From Turnera subulata (Eukaryota > Streptophyta > Magnoliopsida > Malpighiales > Passifloraceae): a DNA stretch of 64,000 nt. The notes beneath the pieces are model-generated. The model saw nothing but the letters and a program-made list of their open reading frames with translations, did no database searches and was not told the DNA's origin. The DNA lies in contig JAKUCV010003141.1 of NCBI GenBank assembly GCA_028386065.3, positions 4,361-68,360 on the forward strand, given 5' to 3'. Made by a program: the position numbers and the translations under genes. Shown piece after piece: positions 37,651 through 48,744 of this stretch (within the stretch, counting starts at the first letter, position 1; every line of letters begins with the position of its first letter).

Positions 37651-37928
37651 TTAAAGAAGAAAACATAACAAAAATAAATGCTTCCTGTACATACAAAGGT
37701 ACTTAGTTGATAGTAGTGCTGGTTTAGAATTTTCCATTTGAAACTAACTTATATACATATATTTTTTTCCTTTTATGAAAAACTATATTTCCCACTCCAT
37801 CGGGCTTTAAATCTAAGAGCTCCACCATAGTGTGGGGAGCTTATGTCACTAGACCTAATCGATTTGGCTTAAACTTATGAACGGCCAAATTATCATTTTG
37901 ATTATGTAATTTGTCATTTCTTAAAGAA

Positions 37929-38411
37929 ATTATTTTGGATGGAATACATGTGAAAATGCTGACGCTTGGGCAGGAAAAGGGTTTTAGTGAGTGTTTGGAA
38001 GATGGTTTTGTGAGGGTTTTGGGCGGGACCTAATTGGTAAAGCTTGGGGTTTTAGAGCATGGAAGTTTTTGAAGCAAGAGGGATTTGAAGAAATCCTGGA
38101 GGCCAAGAAAAAAGCCTGTTGCGAGATTTGAGTACTGTTTAGCAGGAGACCTCTGCTAATACATATGATGACTAATCGGCCAGCTGCGGAGATATGAATT
38201 TAACAGCAGCAAAAAAAAAGGGAAATACTTGTAAAAAGATTAATACTAGGTTCAAAAAACAGACTTTTCTATAAGATTTTTTTTTCTACATGCTTCCAAG
38301 AAAAGTTTAACCTCATAACACAACCCAACAACGGAAGCTTCTTCCTCGAACTTGTTGGGCTCACTTACTTTATTTTATGGAGGGAGTCAGGGGATGAGTG
38401 TTTAATTAGAT
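37929..38411 (-). pseudogene. Triplicated region, copy 3: methyltransferase start remnant
   Basis: Matches about 175 bp of the methyltransferase coding start plus its leader (17577-18020): ggattt, taattggtaaagcttggggttttagagc, aaacagacttttctataaga and caacggaagctt. Insertions, deletions and a lost start codon make it a pseudogene. It ends at the TAGAT duplication of LTR D and continues at 52185 into the real TIM17 upstream region. Confidence 0.7.
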
Positions 38412-39019
38412 TGAAACGCCCCGACTACTATTTACCCAATGCACAGTAATTACCGAACAACAGTGCTGACACGTGGCACAGACAGTAAATACAACAGGAA
38501 AATTCGGCCCAACGGCCCAGATATAACATCATGTCACCAGACCTCGGGTATCTCAATATCAACAGCACAGCGGAAGCATTTATAACTCAATGTCAGAATA
38601 TGCAAAGCCCGAAGCAACTAATGGATCCAAGTCCTGTCCGAGGGAACACTGCAGCCGCCGAAATGCAATCCTGACCTAACCTGCAAGGACTGTGTGAGGG
38701 GTGAGACCAACCACTATCTCACCGATAAACAAATAAACCGCAGTATACAAGCAACCGTATATACACCAAAGCCAACACAGTACAATAGAGGTACAACAAG
38801 CACAACATAGCATCGGAATCAGACAACTACCAGACCTTACTTTACGACTGACATCACACCGTTAAGCTAGTCCTCTAAACTCACTGACAATCGGCGACTG
38901 ACTATCCAGTTTTATTATTAGGGCCCTTGTCACATGATAAGTATTGGTCGTGCCTGGTAGCCAGGTTAGCTAACCCCAGGGTGCTCCCCACTAAATGTCA
39001 CAAGTCATATCACAAATAA

Positions 39020-39115
39020 CCGAGTCCCGCAGTCCTCGGCGGAAGTCCCGCAGTCCTTCCTATAACAAATCAACTGAGTCCCGCAGTCCTCAGCCGGGAG
39101 TCCCGCAGTCCTCCC
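39020..39115 (-). repeat. Hairpin minisatellite in LTR D
   Basis: Four 20-bp hairpins share the same 10-base loop TCCCGCAGTC but have four different, fully paired stems: CCGAG/CTCGG (39020-39039), GGAAG/CTTCC (39041-39060), CTGAG/CTCAG (39074-39093) and GGGAG/CTCCC (39096-39115). Confidence 0.92.
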
Positions 39116-42069
39116 TATCATATCACAATCACAAGGAGACTACCATCTAGCCGTACCAATACCTGTCACGTGACAATCTAGATGTCTAGATGATATTACC
39201 ACTGTTTATTATTATTTCTTATTCCACTATCCAACAGTAATTCATCATACTCACTTTCCAGAGCAGGCTCTCAGCCTCACAGCTCTTCTGGGAATCCAAC
39301 ATCACAATACTGGGTCACTGCCATTGACCGATCAAATACCACATATCTCATACCGATCAAATACCACATATCTCATACGAACAACACAATAATCATATCA
39401 ACATCACAAAGCACAACAGTTAATCCACAGTAGTCATCAAGCATATAACAATAATCACAACAGTAGCCAGCAATAACATGACAGGTACGCAAGATAACAT
39501 ATAAACTATAAACAAACAAACAACCGGGGTATCATGGACAACATATCGAAGTTTATAAGTTTATATCCTTACCTGGTATGTCTCTGAAATCAGCACATAA
39601 TCCATATAGCTTTATCTGTCCCTATATCATATCAATACGTATAATCACAAATAGTGCACATCAAAGAATGCAATGCATGAGATTAATTATTATTCTACTT
39701 ATCCACGGTTAATCATCGTTCCGGAACTGTTTCCATTAAACATTGCTTTTACGGCTGTAAGGTATTTATAATTCATAGAATAATCATAGTCGGAGTACAA
39801 TATAAAATAAATGGTATTTCATAAAATAATTATTCTCAATAAAGTAATAATGAACGTTTATACATTTAGTAATTGAGGTTTATAGAATAGTGAAGATACT
39901 TAAATACATGAATAATGTACCGAACAACAAATTGGGTAATACAACCGTTTAAATTAAAATAGTACCACTGGTAATAAGTTAGCTTAGCCGATCGTATGGT
40001 ATAAAATGATTATATTGTAAAGTTGCAAAAGCGATACTTATAATTCCATATATACTTATATACCGATAGTTATAAAATAACAGAGATAATAAAATTAACG
40101 AGTGAATGATGTAACTGTTAGTAAAATAATGTGAGTATTTAATCAAAATGATTCCACTATAAGATATATTGTAGCCATAAAATAATTTCTATGGTTTATA
40201 TAATAGGCCTTATAAATACAAAATTATTTATAATGACTTATATTTGTAATCAGGACAAATTATGACCCGCATTTATATATAGGTATATTTTATATATAAG
40301 CTAAAAGAAGTAACTATTGTAAAACATATATATGTATATAAGTAGTAAATCACATATAACCGTAAATATAAATACATATATAAAATTAAGTAAGATCATA
40401 GTGTAGTATTATTTCATTCATATATGTTTATATATACGTATATAAGAGTGAAATCAATAAATAAGATTTGGGTCTAACATTATTTAGTCCAAAACAAATA
40501 AAATAACATAATTGAGATATACTTACATTTATATGAGATCTTTATAATTTTAAGTCAATTTAAACATAATTAAAGGAATTACGAAAAATAGGCTCGGTAG
40601 GCCTTCACGAACATTTAGCCCATGGAGAATAAATCTATTTAACATGATAATTTGTAAGTTAAAAGACATAATTAAAATAAATAACATCATGGGCTTTTTA
40701 TTAATTAGCCCAGATAAAACTAAACAACCGAAAATCAAATACAATGGGCCTTCTTAATAGCCAATCGGAAAATTAAATAAAACATAATTTAGATAAATGC
40801 ATAAATCAAAATAAAAAGCTAAGCATATATAAAATCATAGGTTAAGTTTAAATTAATCAATTGTTTAATTACGGTCGTTCAATGTCCGGGTTTGTTATCG
40901 TCCAAGGTCCATTAGAATGCATATGGTCCAGAGGCTCGGTATTACCAAAAAGGTCCGTTTCTGGGCTCGCCGAAAAAATCCCGGGACACCGAAAACTCGC
41001 CGGATTCCGGTCAGCACTGTTCACGAGTCCATCTGCTCCACCGTTACTGTTCACCATCCATCCAATAACCCAACCCACACTTGCAGCAACTCTCCGGTGA
41101 CCGTTGAACACCACCAAATAACCACATCGGCAATCCAAAATATTACAATCCACAACCACAACAATAACAACAACGGCAGCATCGACACTGCCACAAAGTT
41201 CAAAGACCCACAGCAAACGTTTAGAACCCGATTAGACACAACCCAAGCAAAAATTAAATTCAATTATAGAACTAACCAACCCTTTTACACGAAGGCAGAG
41301 GGTTTGGGGTTTCTTACCACTGAAACCCACTGACGGCGCGTCCGGGGCAGAACGGGAGAGGGATGAGTCGGTCGGCGCGGGTTGCAGAGGCGGAGGAAAA
41401 CTCGACGGCGCGACTGAGAAGAACAGCGGCGGCGTGCACGAGGTGGAGGAGAACAGAGGGCACGCAGCGAGTGACGCACGAGGAAGAAGTGAGGAGTGGC
41501 CGTAATCGGGCTCCTCTGGTTACTCCTCTTGGCAGCGCGAGTTGAGAAGTCGTGGCCGAGGGTGAGGAGAAGCAGCGGACGGCGACTGAGTTGTGGCGAG
41601 ATCGAGCTCTGCTCCTTGGTGGTGACGAGCCCGACTCGTCAGTGGCGGCGGTCACGAGCAGCGACGGTGACCAGGGGTAGGGGAAGGGGCGTCGCGGCGA
41701 CTGCAGGGAAGAAGGTGGAAGAAACGGCGTCGGCTTGAGAGGAGGTGGCAGCGGCGGCGACTTGGGTTGCAGAGGAAGGAGGCAACGGGCAGGGAAGGAT
41801 AGAGGAGGGCAGAGGCGAGAGAGTAGAGGTGGGTGGAGGAGGAAGCAGAGAGAGAGGGATGATTGGAAACGGGCGAGGAGAAGGGAAGTAAAAGACAAGG
41901 AGAAAAGATGGAAAAGAAGGAAACAGGGTGTAACAGCCCAGGTAAAAATTTCATTTTTACCGGGACTGTTTAAGTTAATGTACAGTAATTTACCGTTGAT
42001 TTTTAATCTTGGGTAATTAAATTATGGTAAAACGAGCCTTGAATTCTGAAACCGAGCATGGTCCTACGC

Positions 42070-42486
42070 ATAGTTATCAGACCCGGCCCGGGTACAGACC
42101 CAGAAAAGGCCGTGGGTCATGGTTCAGCGGTCGAACCGGGTTCGAACCGGAGGTTCAATGCAATTGACCCGGAATAATAATTATTAATAATTAATTATTT
42201 AAACCTAAATATATTAATATTACCTATATTTTAATAATAAAAATAAAAAAAATTCTATTAAATAATACAACTTTTTATGCAAAAAATAAATTTATATGTT
42301 TTGTGATTTTGAACCGACCCGACCCGGGTAAATGGTTCGACCGGGTCGCTACAAAACCGGCCGGGTCAACGGGTTTTTCACTATTCACTTGCAGACCCGG
42401 GTCAACACCTCTAAAAACCCAGAATAGGCTGTGGGTCACGGTTCAACCGGTCGAACCGGCCGGTCCGGGCCGGGTTTGATAACTAT
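42070..42486. mobile_element. Mutator-like MITE in the 5' LTR
   Basis: 417 bp flanked by a perfect 10-bp duplication GGTCCTACGC (42060-42069, 42487-42496). The inverted ends start ATAGTTATCAGACCC and match over 21 bases with one mismatch. The same site in the 3' LTR (about 48882-48891) has a single uninterrupted copy of the target. The interior repeats GGTCGAACC-like and CCGGGT motifs and has no ORF. Confidence 0.95.
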
Positions 42487-44345
42487 GGTCCTACGCTAGG
42501 GATTTTTCTGCGGATTTTACGGACCAAGTTGGGATTTTTCCAGGTCCGGGAATCTTCGGAAAAAGCCGGGTTATTCTCGAATTATCGGACCAGAAATAAG
42601 ATAAGTGGGTATACCGGATATTTTCTGGTCCAGGTGGGTCACACTTCACATGCAGCATAGTAACTGCATAATTGAAGTTCAATTATTTAGCCGCCATTTC
42701 CTGTGATACCTGTGAATTGCTAGTGCCTAAGCTGCCTATTAAATTGTATTCTTCTGCCACCCTATGCACGCCATCACCAACTTCACCATCTCTCCCTCTC
42801 CTTGCTTTTCTTTTCTTCCTTCCCTGCAAAAACAAAAAAACACAAACCTTCCCTGCAAATTCACAAACCAGTGAAACAAAAGAAAGGAAAAAAAAAACAA
42901 AAGAAAGAAGAAGAAATACAAAGAAAAAAAAGAGAAGAAGGAAACAGACAGGACGCCGCCGTTTTGAAGCCACCCCTCTACCCTTCGTTTTCTTTTTCTT
43001 TCTTTCTCCTCCCACACCCACCGCCGTAAGCCACACCGACCACCACCAACCACCTCTCCTTTCCTTCCCTCCCCTCAGTCGTGCCACCTTCTCTTTTCCT
43101 TCCTCACACGCCGGCCGCCCTTCCTCCTGCTCATCGACGCCAACCAAGACGAAACAAACCCGACAGGAGGTTCGCCCCGCCGCCGGCCTCCCTCGCAGCT
43201 CGTCTTCTTCCTCCCCTCGTGCGCACCGTCGTCGCCTTCCCCGCCTGCAGACCGCCGCGTACGCCTCTGCCGTCGTCGTTCGTCGCGCCGTCGCCTGCAA
43301 GGTGAGTTGGGGTTGAAGAAGCAACCCGGATAAGGGCACGGGTCGGGTTGACCCGGGGGTATGTGGGCTGAGTCGCGGGCCGAATGTGGTTTGGGTCTGT
43401 AGGCCGTGACCTAGGCCTTGGGCTCGTGGTCTGGGCTGACACGCCTGGGCTGGCAGCTGGGCCTGGCTCCTGGGTCTGTTGGGCTGGTACTATTCCCTGG
43501 TCCAGTCCAATAATATATATAAAAAAAAGAAAAGAAGAAAATGAAATCTGGGAGGAAAAATAAAATGGAAGAAAATAAAAAAATGAGATGGGGAAAAATA
43601 TATATTGGTATAGAAAATAAATATTTCGAGGAAATAATTTTAGGAAATATTATATGGCATATGGAAAGAAAAATAATAATTGTAGAAATAGTATTTTGGA
43701 AAATACAAACCTAGGAAATAATTACGGAAAGGATATTATCAAAGTATAATACCGGAATAGTACCCGGGTATAGGAATAAGTACACTTGAAAATAAATAGT
43801 GAATGATGATAATAATGGAGAATTAACCCGGGAGAGTAACCGAGCCGAGTTTATATTTAGTTTCCGGTATACAGTATTAGCAAGGCATTTGCGTACCATC
43901 TTATGTGTGCATATTATTTGATTGATATAGGAGTTGATAACGAACAATTTGCTGAGGAACCGGACTTGGAACTTGCTGGGCAATTCCATAATTGAATATC
44001 GGCTAAGGTGAGGATGGATAACCCTTGTTATGTTGCCTGTAATACTTGTGTGTTTTGTTGTTCGATTGAACTGTTGAATAGTTGATTATTGGTTGAATAT
44101 CTGCTGTGGGTATTATTGTTGCTTTTGAACTGTGATATTGATTCTGTGGATATTATGCTGAGATTGATGTTGAACTATTGACTGTGGAAATTGTGGAAAA
44201 GGAATTGGAATTAAGATTGGAATTGATTTGAGATGTTGTTATAATTGTCATGTGGAAAGTAGAGGTACGACCCGATGGTTTGAAAATTAATTTTGGGATG
44301 CTATGGTCGGTTTTTGGTTTGGTTGGCCCGTCATGCCTGTGGTTA

Positions 44346-44536
44346 GGGTATACCAAATACCCAGTGGCTCGGATATGCCGAATATCCGCGGTGGCTCGGA
44401 TATGCCGAATATCCGCAGTGGCTCAGATATGCCGAATATCTGGTTGGCATGACGTCGCCTGAGGTTGGGGTATACCGAATACCCAGTGGCTCGGATATGC
44501 CGAATATCCGCGGTGGCTCGGATATGCCGAATATCC
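44346..44536 (+). repeat. Hairpin minisatellite in the 5' LTR of element E
   Basis: Same units as in LTR A: GGGTAT/ATACCC, GGATAT/ATATCC and AGATAT/ATATCT stems around 5-base loops, in 27-bp steps. The 3' LTR has one unit more. Confidence 0.92.
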
Positions 44537-45153
44537 GGTTGTTCTGATATGTGGATTGGTTCTTGACCTAGCATCCGGAATTAATTGATCACCAGGTACG
44601 ACCCTAGCTTGTCCAGTGACGGGGCCCGGAAGATAAAATTGGTAATAATAATTAAGCAATCTTTTGGCCTTGGTTCAGTTGTTGAGACATGTTGTTGCTT
44701 ATCTGTGTTTGTTTCTAAGTATTACGGTTGCTTGCATATCACTGTTTATCCTTGGTCGGTGAGCACTTCGGACTCACCCCTCGCCTGCGGGGTTTCATCC
44801 CGTAGGTTAAGTTGTTTCCGTAGTTTAGGTACGACGTTCGATGGCTGCTGCTTTCTTCTCCACCTGACTCCGGATCCATACCACCGATGCATGTGCATAA
44901 GTCTTCCGCTGCTATTCTATTACTTATATTGCTGTACTGCTGATTTCCTGTGATATGTATATTACTGGTACTATCTGCTGCTGCTGAGAGCACTGTGTTT
45001 GGATTGAATAATGGTCCCCGAGTGTGGGTGACGGTTGTATTGATAGTTGCTATTGTATAATATTTGCACGTCGTACTGTCTGTTCTATCATTATGAATAG
45101 TTTCGGCACGTGTTTACTGTGTAACAGTAAATACGGGTCGGGGCGCTTCAGTT

Positions 45154-45165
45154 TGGTAGCGGAGC
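45154..45165 (+). other. Primer-binding site, initiator tRNA-Met type
   Basis: TGGTAGCGGAGC, three bases after the 5' LTR, agrees at 10 of 12 bases with TGGTATCAGAGC, the usual complement of the initiator tRNA-Met 3' end. Confidence 0.75.
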
Positions 45166-45229
45166 GGGCAGTAGGTCCTTGGGTGTTGCTGTGATTATCT
45201 GTGCATAGTCTGTCATGAGTTAGTATAAT

Positions 45230-45801
45230 ATGCATGCATATACATTCTCATATAGGGTAAGACGAATGGATCCGGTTGGAGGGAATCAGCATGCTGGAAG
45301 TCACCTAGATATCGATGTCATCGCAGGTACCCTTACAGTTTTTGGTTATATTGCATACAGTTTGATAGATCCTGGTGCCACACATTCTTTTATCGCTCAA
45401 GGTTTTGCTATACAACATAGTGGTAAGGAAGAGAGAGTTTAACATGTCCGATGAGGGTTAGGTTACCTGCGAGCCTATTGGTCAAGTTAACCCATGTGAG
45501 CAGAGACGTTATACTTTCGTATGATAACAAGGTATTTCCTGCACGATTGGTTACGATGAATATGGGAGGATTCAGCATAACCCTAGGAATGGATTGATTG
45601 TCGAGATATAATGCCCTGGTGAACTGTCGGACCAAGGAGGTGTTGTTGACTTCCAATGGTGGACATAAGAATTTGTTGACAGGTATTGGGAGAGCTGCTA
45701 CCACATGTAGTATCTCTGCTAATCAGGATGTTGGGATAAAGCCATTGGGTCTAGATGCTTTATAGACCCATGCCAAGGGTGAAAAAGTTCAGACTCCGGT
45801 T
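45230..45801 (+). pseudogene. Aspartic protease remnant of element E
   Basis: The first part (45230-45442) carries the active-site motif in the form DPGATHSF, common in this lineage. A stop at 45440-45442 and further stops and frame changes break the rest (to 45801), where coding-like pieces such as the region around VLLTSNGG are still visible. The gag ORF, with its zinc knuckle, that should precede it is absent. Confidence 0.8.
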
Positions 45802-47610
45802 TTGGGAGACATCATGGTTGTGAGGGAGTTTCCAGATGTGTTCCCAGAAGATTTGCCAGGATTGCCACCTGACAGAGAAGTGGAGTACACCATCGATTTG
45901 ATGCCAAGAGTGACACCTATCTCGATGGCACCATATCGGATGGCACCGACAGAACTCCAGGAGTTGAAGAAACAGTTGGATGAGCTGTTGGAGAAAGGTT
46001 TCATCAGACATAGTATTTCACCTTGGGGATCACCAGTCCTCTTTGTGAAGAAGAAGGATGGTAGTTTGCGCATGTGTGTGGACTACCGACAGCTGAACAA
46101 GGTGACAGTGAAGAATAAGTATCCGCTTCCCAGGATTGATGATCTTTTTGATCAGTTACAGGGAGCTACTGTATTTTCTAAAATTGATCTTCGATCTGGC
46201 TACCATCAGGTCAAGATTGCAGAGAAGGACATACCGAAGATAACCTTCCGCACTCGGTATGGTCACTTTGAGTTCACAGTGGTTCCTTTTGGCTTGACCA
46301 ATGCACCTGCAGTTTTCATGTGCTTGATGCACTTGGTCTTGAACGAGTTCTTGGACAAGTTTGTGGTAGTCTTCATCGATGACATCTTGATATACTCCAA
46401 GAATAGGGAAGAACATGAAGAGCACCTGAGGATAGTGCTTCAGAGGTTGCGAGAGAAAGAGTTGTACGCTAAGTTTAGCAAGTGCGAGTTCTGGCTTGAA
46501 GAAGTTGCATTCCTTGGACATGTTGTATCCGGGGATGGAATTAAGGTTGATCCTGCCAAAGTAAAGGCTGTTTTGGAGTGGGAGCCGCCTAAGACGGTAC
46601 CAGAAGTCAGGAGTTTTCTTGGCCTTGCAGGATATTACCGAAGATTCATCGAGGGTTTCTCTTTGATAGCTAGTCCCATGACCAAGCTGTTAAAGAAAGA
46701 CCAAGTCTTTGTATGGAGTGATGCCTGCCAGAAGAGTTTTGATGAACTGAAGAAGAAGCTGACAACAGCACCAGTCTTGACAGTGCCTAAGCCAGGAGTG
46801 GAGTATGTACTGTTCTGCGATGCTTCAGGTCTTGGTTTGGGAGCTGTTCTGATGCAAGAAGGCCGAGTGATAGCCTATGCTTCGAGACAGTTGAGGCCAC
46901 ACGAGAAGAACTATCCGACACATGACTTGGAGATGGCCGCAGTGATCCTTGCTTTGAAGATCTGGCGACATTATCTGTTTGGAGAGAGATGCCGGATTTT
47001 CACGGATCACAAGAGTCTCAAGTACATCATGACTCAGAAGGAGCTTAACCTGCGACAAAGACGTTGGGTTGAGTTGCTGAATGACTATGATTGTACTATT
47101 GAGTATCATCCGGAAAAAGCTAATGTTGTAGCAGATGCTTTGAGCCGGAGACAACCAAAAGATGCTTCCACGACTTACTCGATGTCCTCACTCATCGAGT
47201 TAAGGAAGATGGGAGTTGATTTGTCAGTTGATGAGACAGGAGCTTTGTTGACACATATTGAAGTCAAGTCTAACCTGAGAGGCTGGATTGTGGAGTTACA
47301 AGATGGAGATCCCGACCTGATCAAGCTGAAGGAAGCAGTCCGTAGTGGAAAGGAAGAAAAGTTCCACATAGCGGAGGATAGTGCATTGATGCTGGGAAAG
47401 CGCCTATGTGTACCCAGTGTTGGTGACCTGCGCAGTCAGATTCTAGAAGAAGGACATATGACACCATATGCTATGCATCCCGGGAGCACCAAGATGTACC
47501 AGAATTTGAGAAGTCATTTTTGGTGGCCACGTATGAAGAAGGATGTAGCCGAGTATGTGGCTAAGTGTATCACTTGCCAGCAAGTGAAGCTGAACATCAG
47601 GCTCCAGTAG
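45802..47610 (+). pseudogene. Element E pol: reverse transcriptase, RNase H, integrase zinc domain
   Basis: Open for 602 codons. Reverse transcriptase: [19 protein letters not shown] (residues 81-99) and the catalytic FIDD at 191-194. RNase H: FCDAS (D340), DLEMAA (E377), FTDHKSL (D402) and ADALSRR. The integrase HHCC zinc motif lies at the C-terminal end ([24 protein letters not shown]). A one-base frameshift near 47600 separates it from the integrase core, so the frame ends as a truncated polyprotein. Catalytic residues visible up to there are all in place. Confidence 0.95.
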
Positions 47611-48709
47611 GGAAGATGAGATCTTTGTCAGTGCCAGAGTGGAAGTGGGAAATGATTACTATGGATTTTGTGGTTGGATTACCGTTGACCCGGAGACAGC
47701 ATGATGCCATCTGGGTTATCGTTGATCGACTTACAAAATCAGCCCATTTTCTTCCCATTCGACAGACAGACACCTTGGATAAGTTGGCGAAGCAGTACGT
47801 TGCAGAGATTGAGAGACTACATGGAATTCCTAAGTCCATAGTCTCAGACAGAGACCCGAGATTCACATCACGGTTCTGGAAGAGTCTGCAAACAGCTTTG
47901 GGGACGAAGCTGAGTTTTAGTACTGCATTCCATCCTCAGACCGATGGACAGTCGGAGAGGACTATCCAGACACTAGAAGATATGCTAAGGACTTGTGCTC
48001 TTAACTTCAGTGGGAGTTGGGATCAATATTTGCCTTTAGCGGAGCTTGCCTATAACAACAATTATCATTCCAGTATTGGCATGCCTCCGTTTGAAGCTCT
48101 TTACGGAAGGAAGTGCCGAAGTCCAGTTTGTTGGGATGAAGAAGGTCTTCGTTTGATCGTTGGTCCGGATTTAGTTAAGCAGACTGTTGACAAGATTCAG
48201 ACAGTCAAGCAGAGTATGAGAGCAGCACAGGACTGACAGAAGAGCTATGCCGATAAGCACCGCCGGGAGATGGAGTACCAAGTGGGAGAACAAGTTTTCC
48301 TCCGAGTTGCACCGTGGAAGAGTGTAATCAGATTCGGGAAAAGAGGGAAGCTGAGTCCCAGGTACATTGGACCGTATGAGATTGTGGAAAGGATTGGACC
48401 CTGGCATACAGATTATCTTTGCCAGAGGAGTTGTCACGGATTCATGACGTATTCCATGTTTCTATGTTGAGGAGGTACAGATCAGATCCGAGCCATGTGG
48501 TTACTACAGTAGATGTTGAGGTCGCAGAAGATCTTACATATACAGAAATGCCGGAGCAGATTCTTGCCTGGGAAGTCAGACAATTGAGGAACAGAGTTAT
48601 TCTAATGGTAAAGGTTAAGTGGAGCAAGCACTCTGCGAATGAGTCCACATGGGAAGTTGAGGAGCATATGCGTTCCCAGTATCCGCACTTGTTCACAGCT
48701 TCGGAGTGA
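47565..48709 (+). pseudogene. Element E pol: integrase core and chromodomain, broken
   Basis: Integrase core from about 47640: first Asp in MDFVVGLPL, second in SDRDPRF, Glu in DGQSERTIQTLEDM. An in-frame TGA lies at 48234-48236. The reading continues (YQVGEQVFLRVAPW) until a frameshift near 48405. The last part, 48419-48709, ends in a chromodomain-like segment, VKVKWSKHSANESTWEVEE, that in related elements directs insertion to certain chromatin. It ends with a stop 35 bp before the 3' LTR. Confidence 0.92.
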
Positions 48710-48744
48710 ATTTCGGGGACGAAATTCTTTTAAGGTGGGTAGGC
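48710..48744 (+). other. Polypurine tract region of element E
   Basis: ATTTCGGGGACGAAATTC followed by TTTTAAGGTGGGTAGGC directly before the 3' LTR. The same box is found, inverted, at 61864-61902 next to LTR F. Confidence 0.8.

Larger units (their letters stand above)
41929..45150 (+). repeat. 5' LTR of element E (3222 bp with a MITE)
   Basis: TGTAACAGCCCA...GGGGCGCTTCA. A hairpin with 9-bp stem GGTAAAAAT/ATTTTTACC lies at 41941-41961. A candidate intron runs 43302-43930, with donor AAG/GTGAGT and acceptor GATATAG/G, followed by a 77-base candidate exon (43931-44007) and a second donor. The GC-rich part 42960-43330 has only low-complexity ORFs. Confidence 0.95.

Noticed and set aside
42672..43339. 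ORFs of more than 200 codons in both directions
   Set aside because: Pyrimidine-rich LTR sequence with low-complexity products. The same stretch is shortened by an indel in the 3' LTR without any sign of frame conservation.
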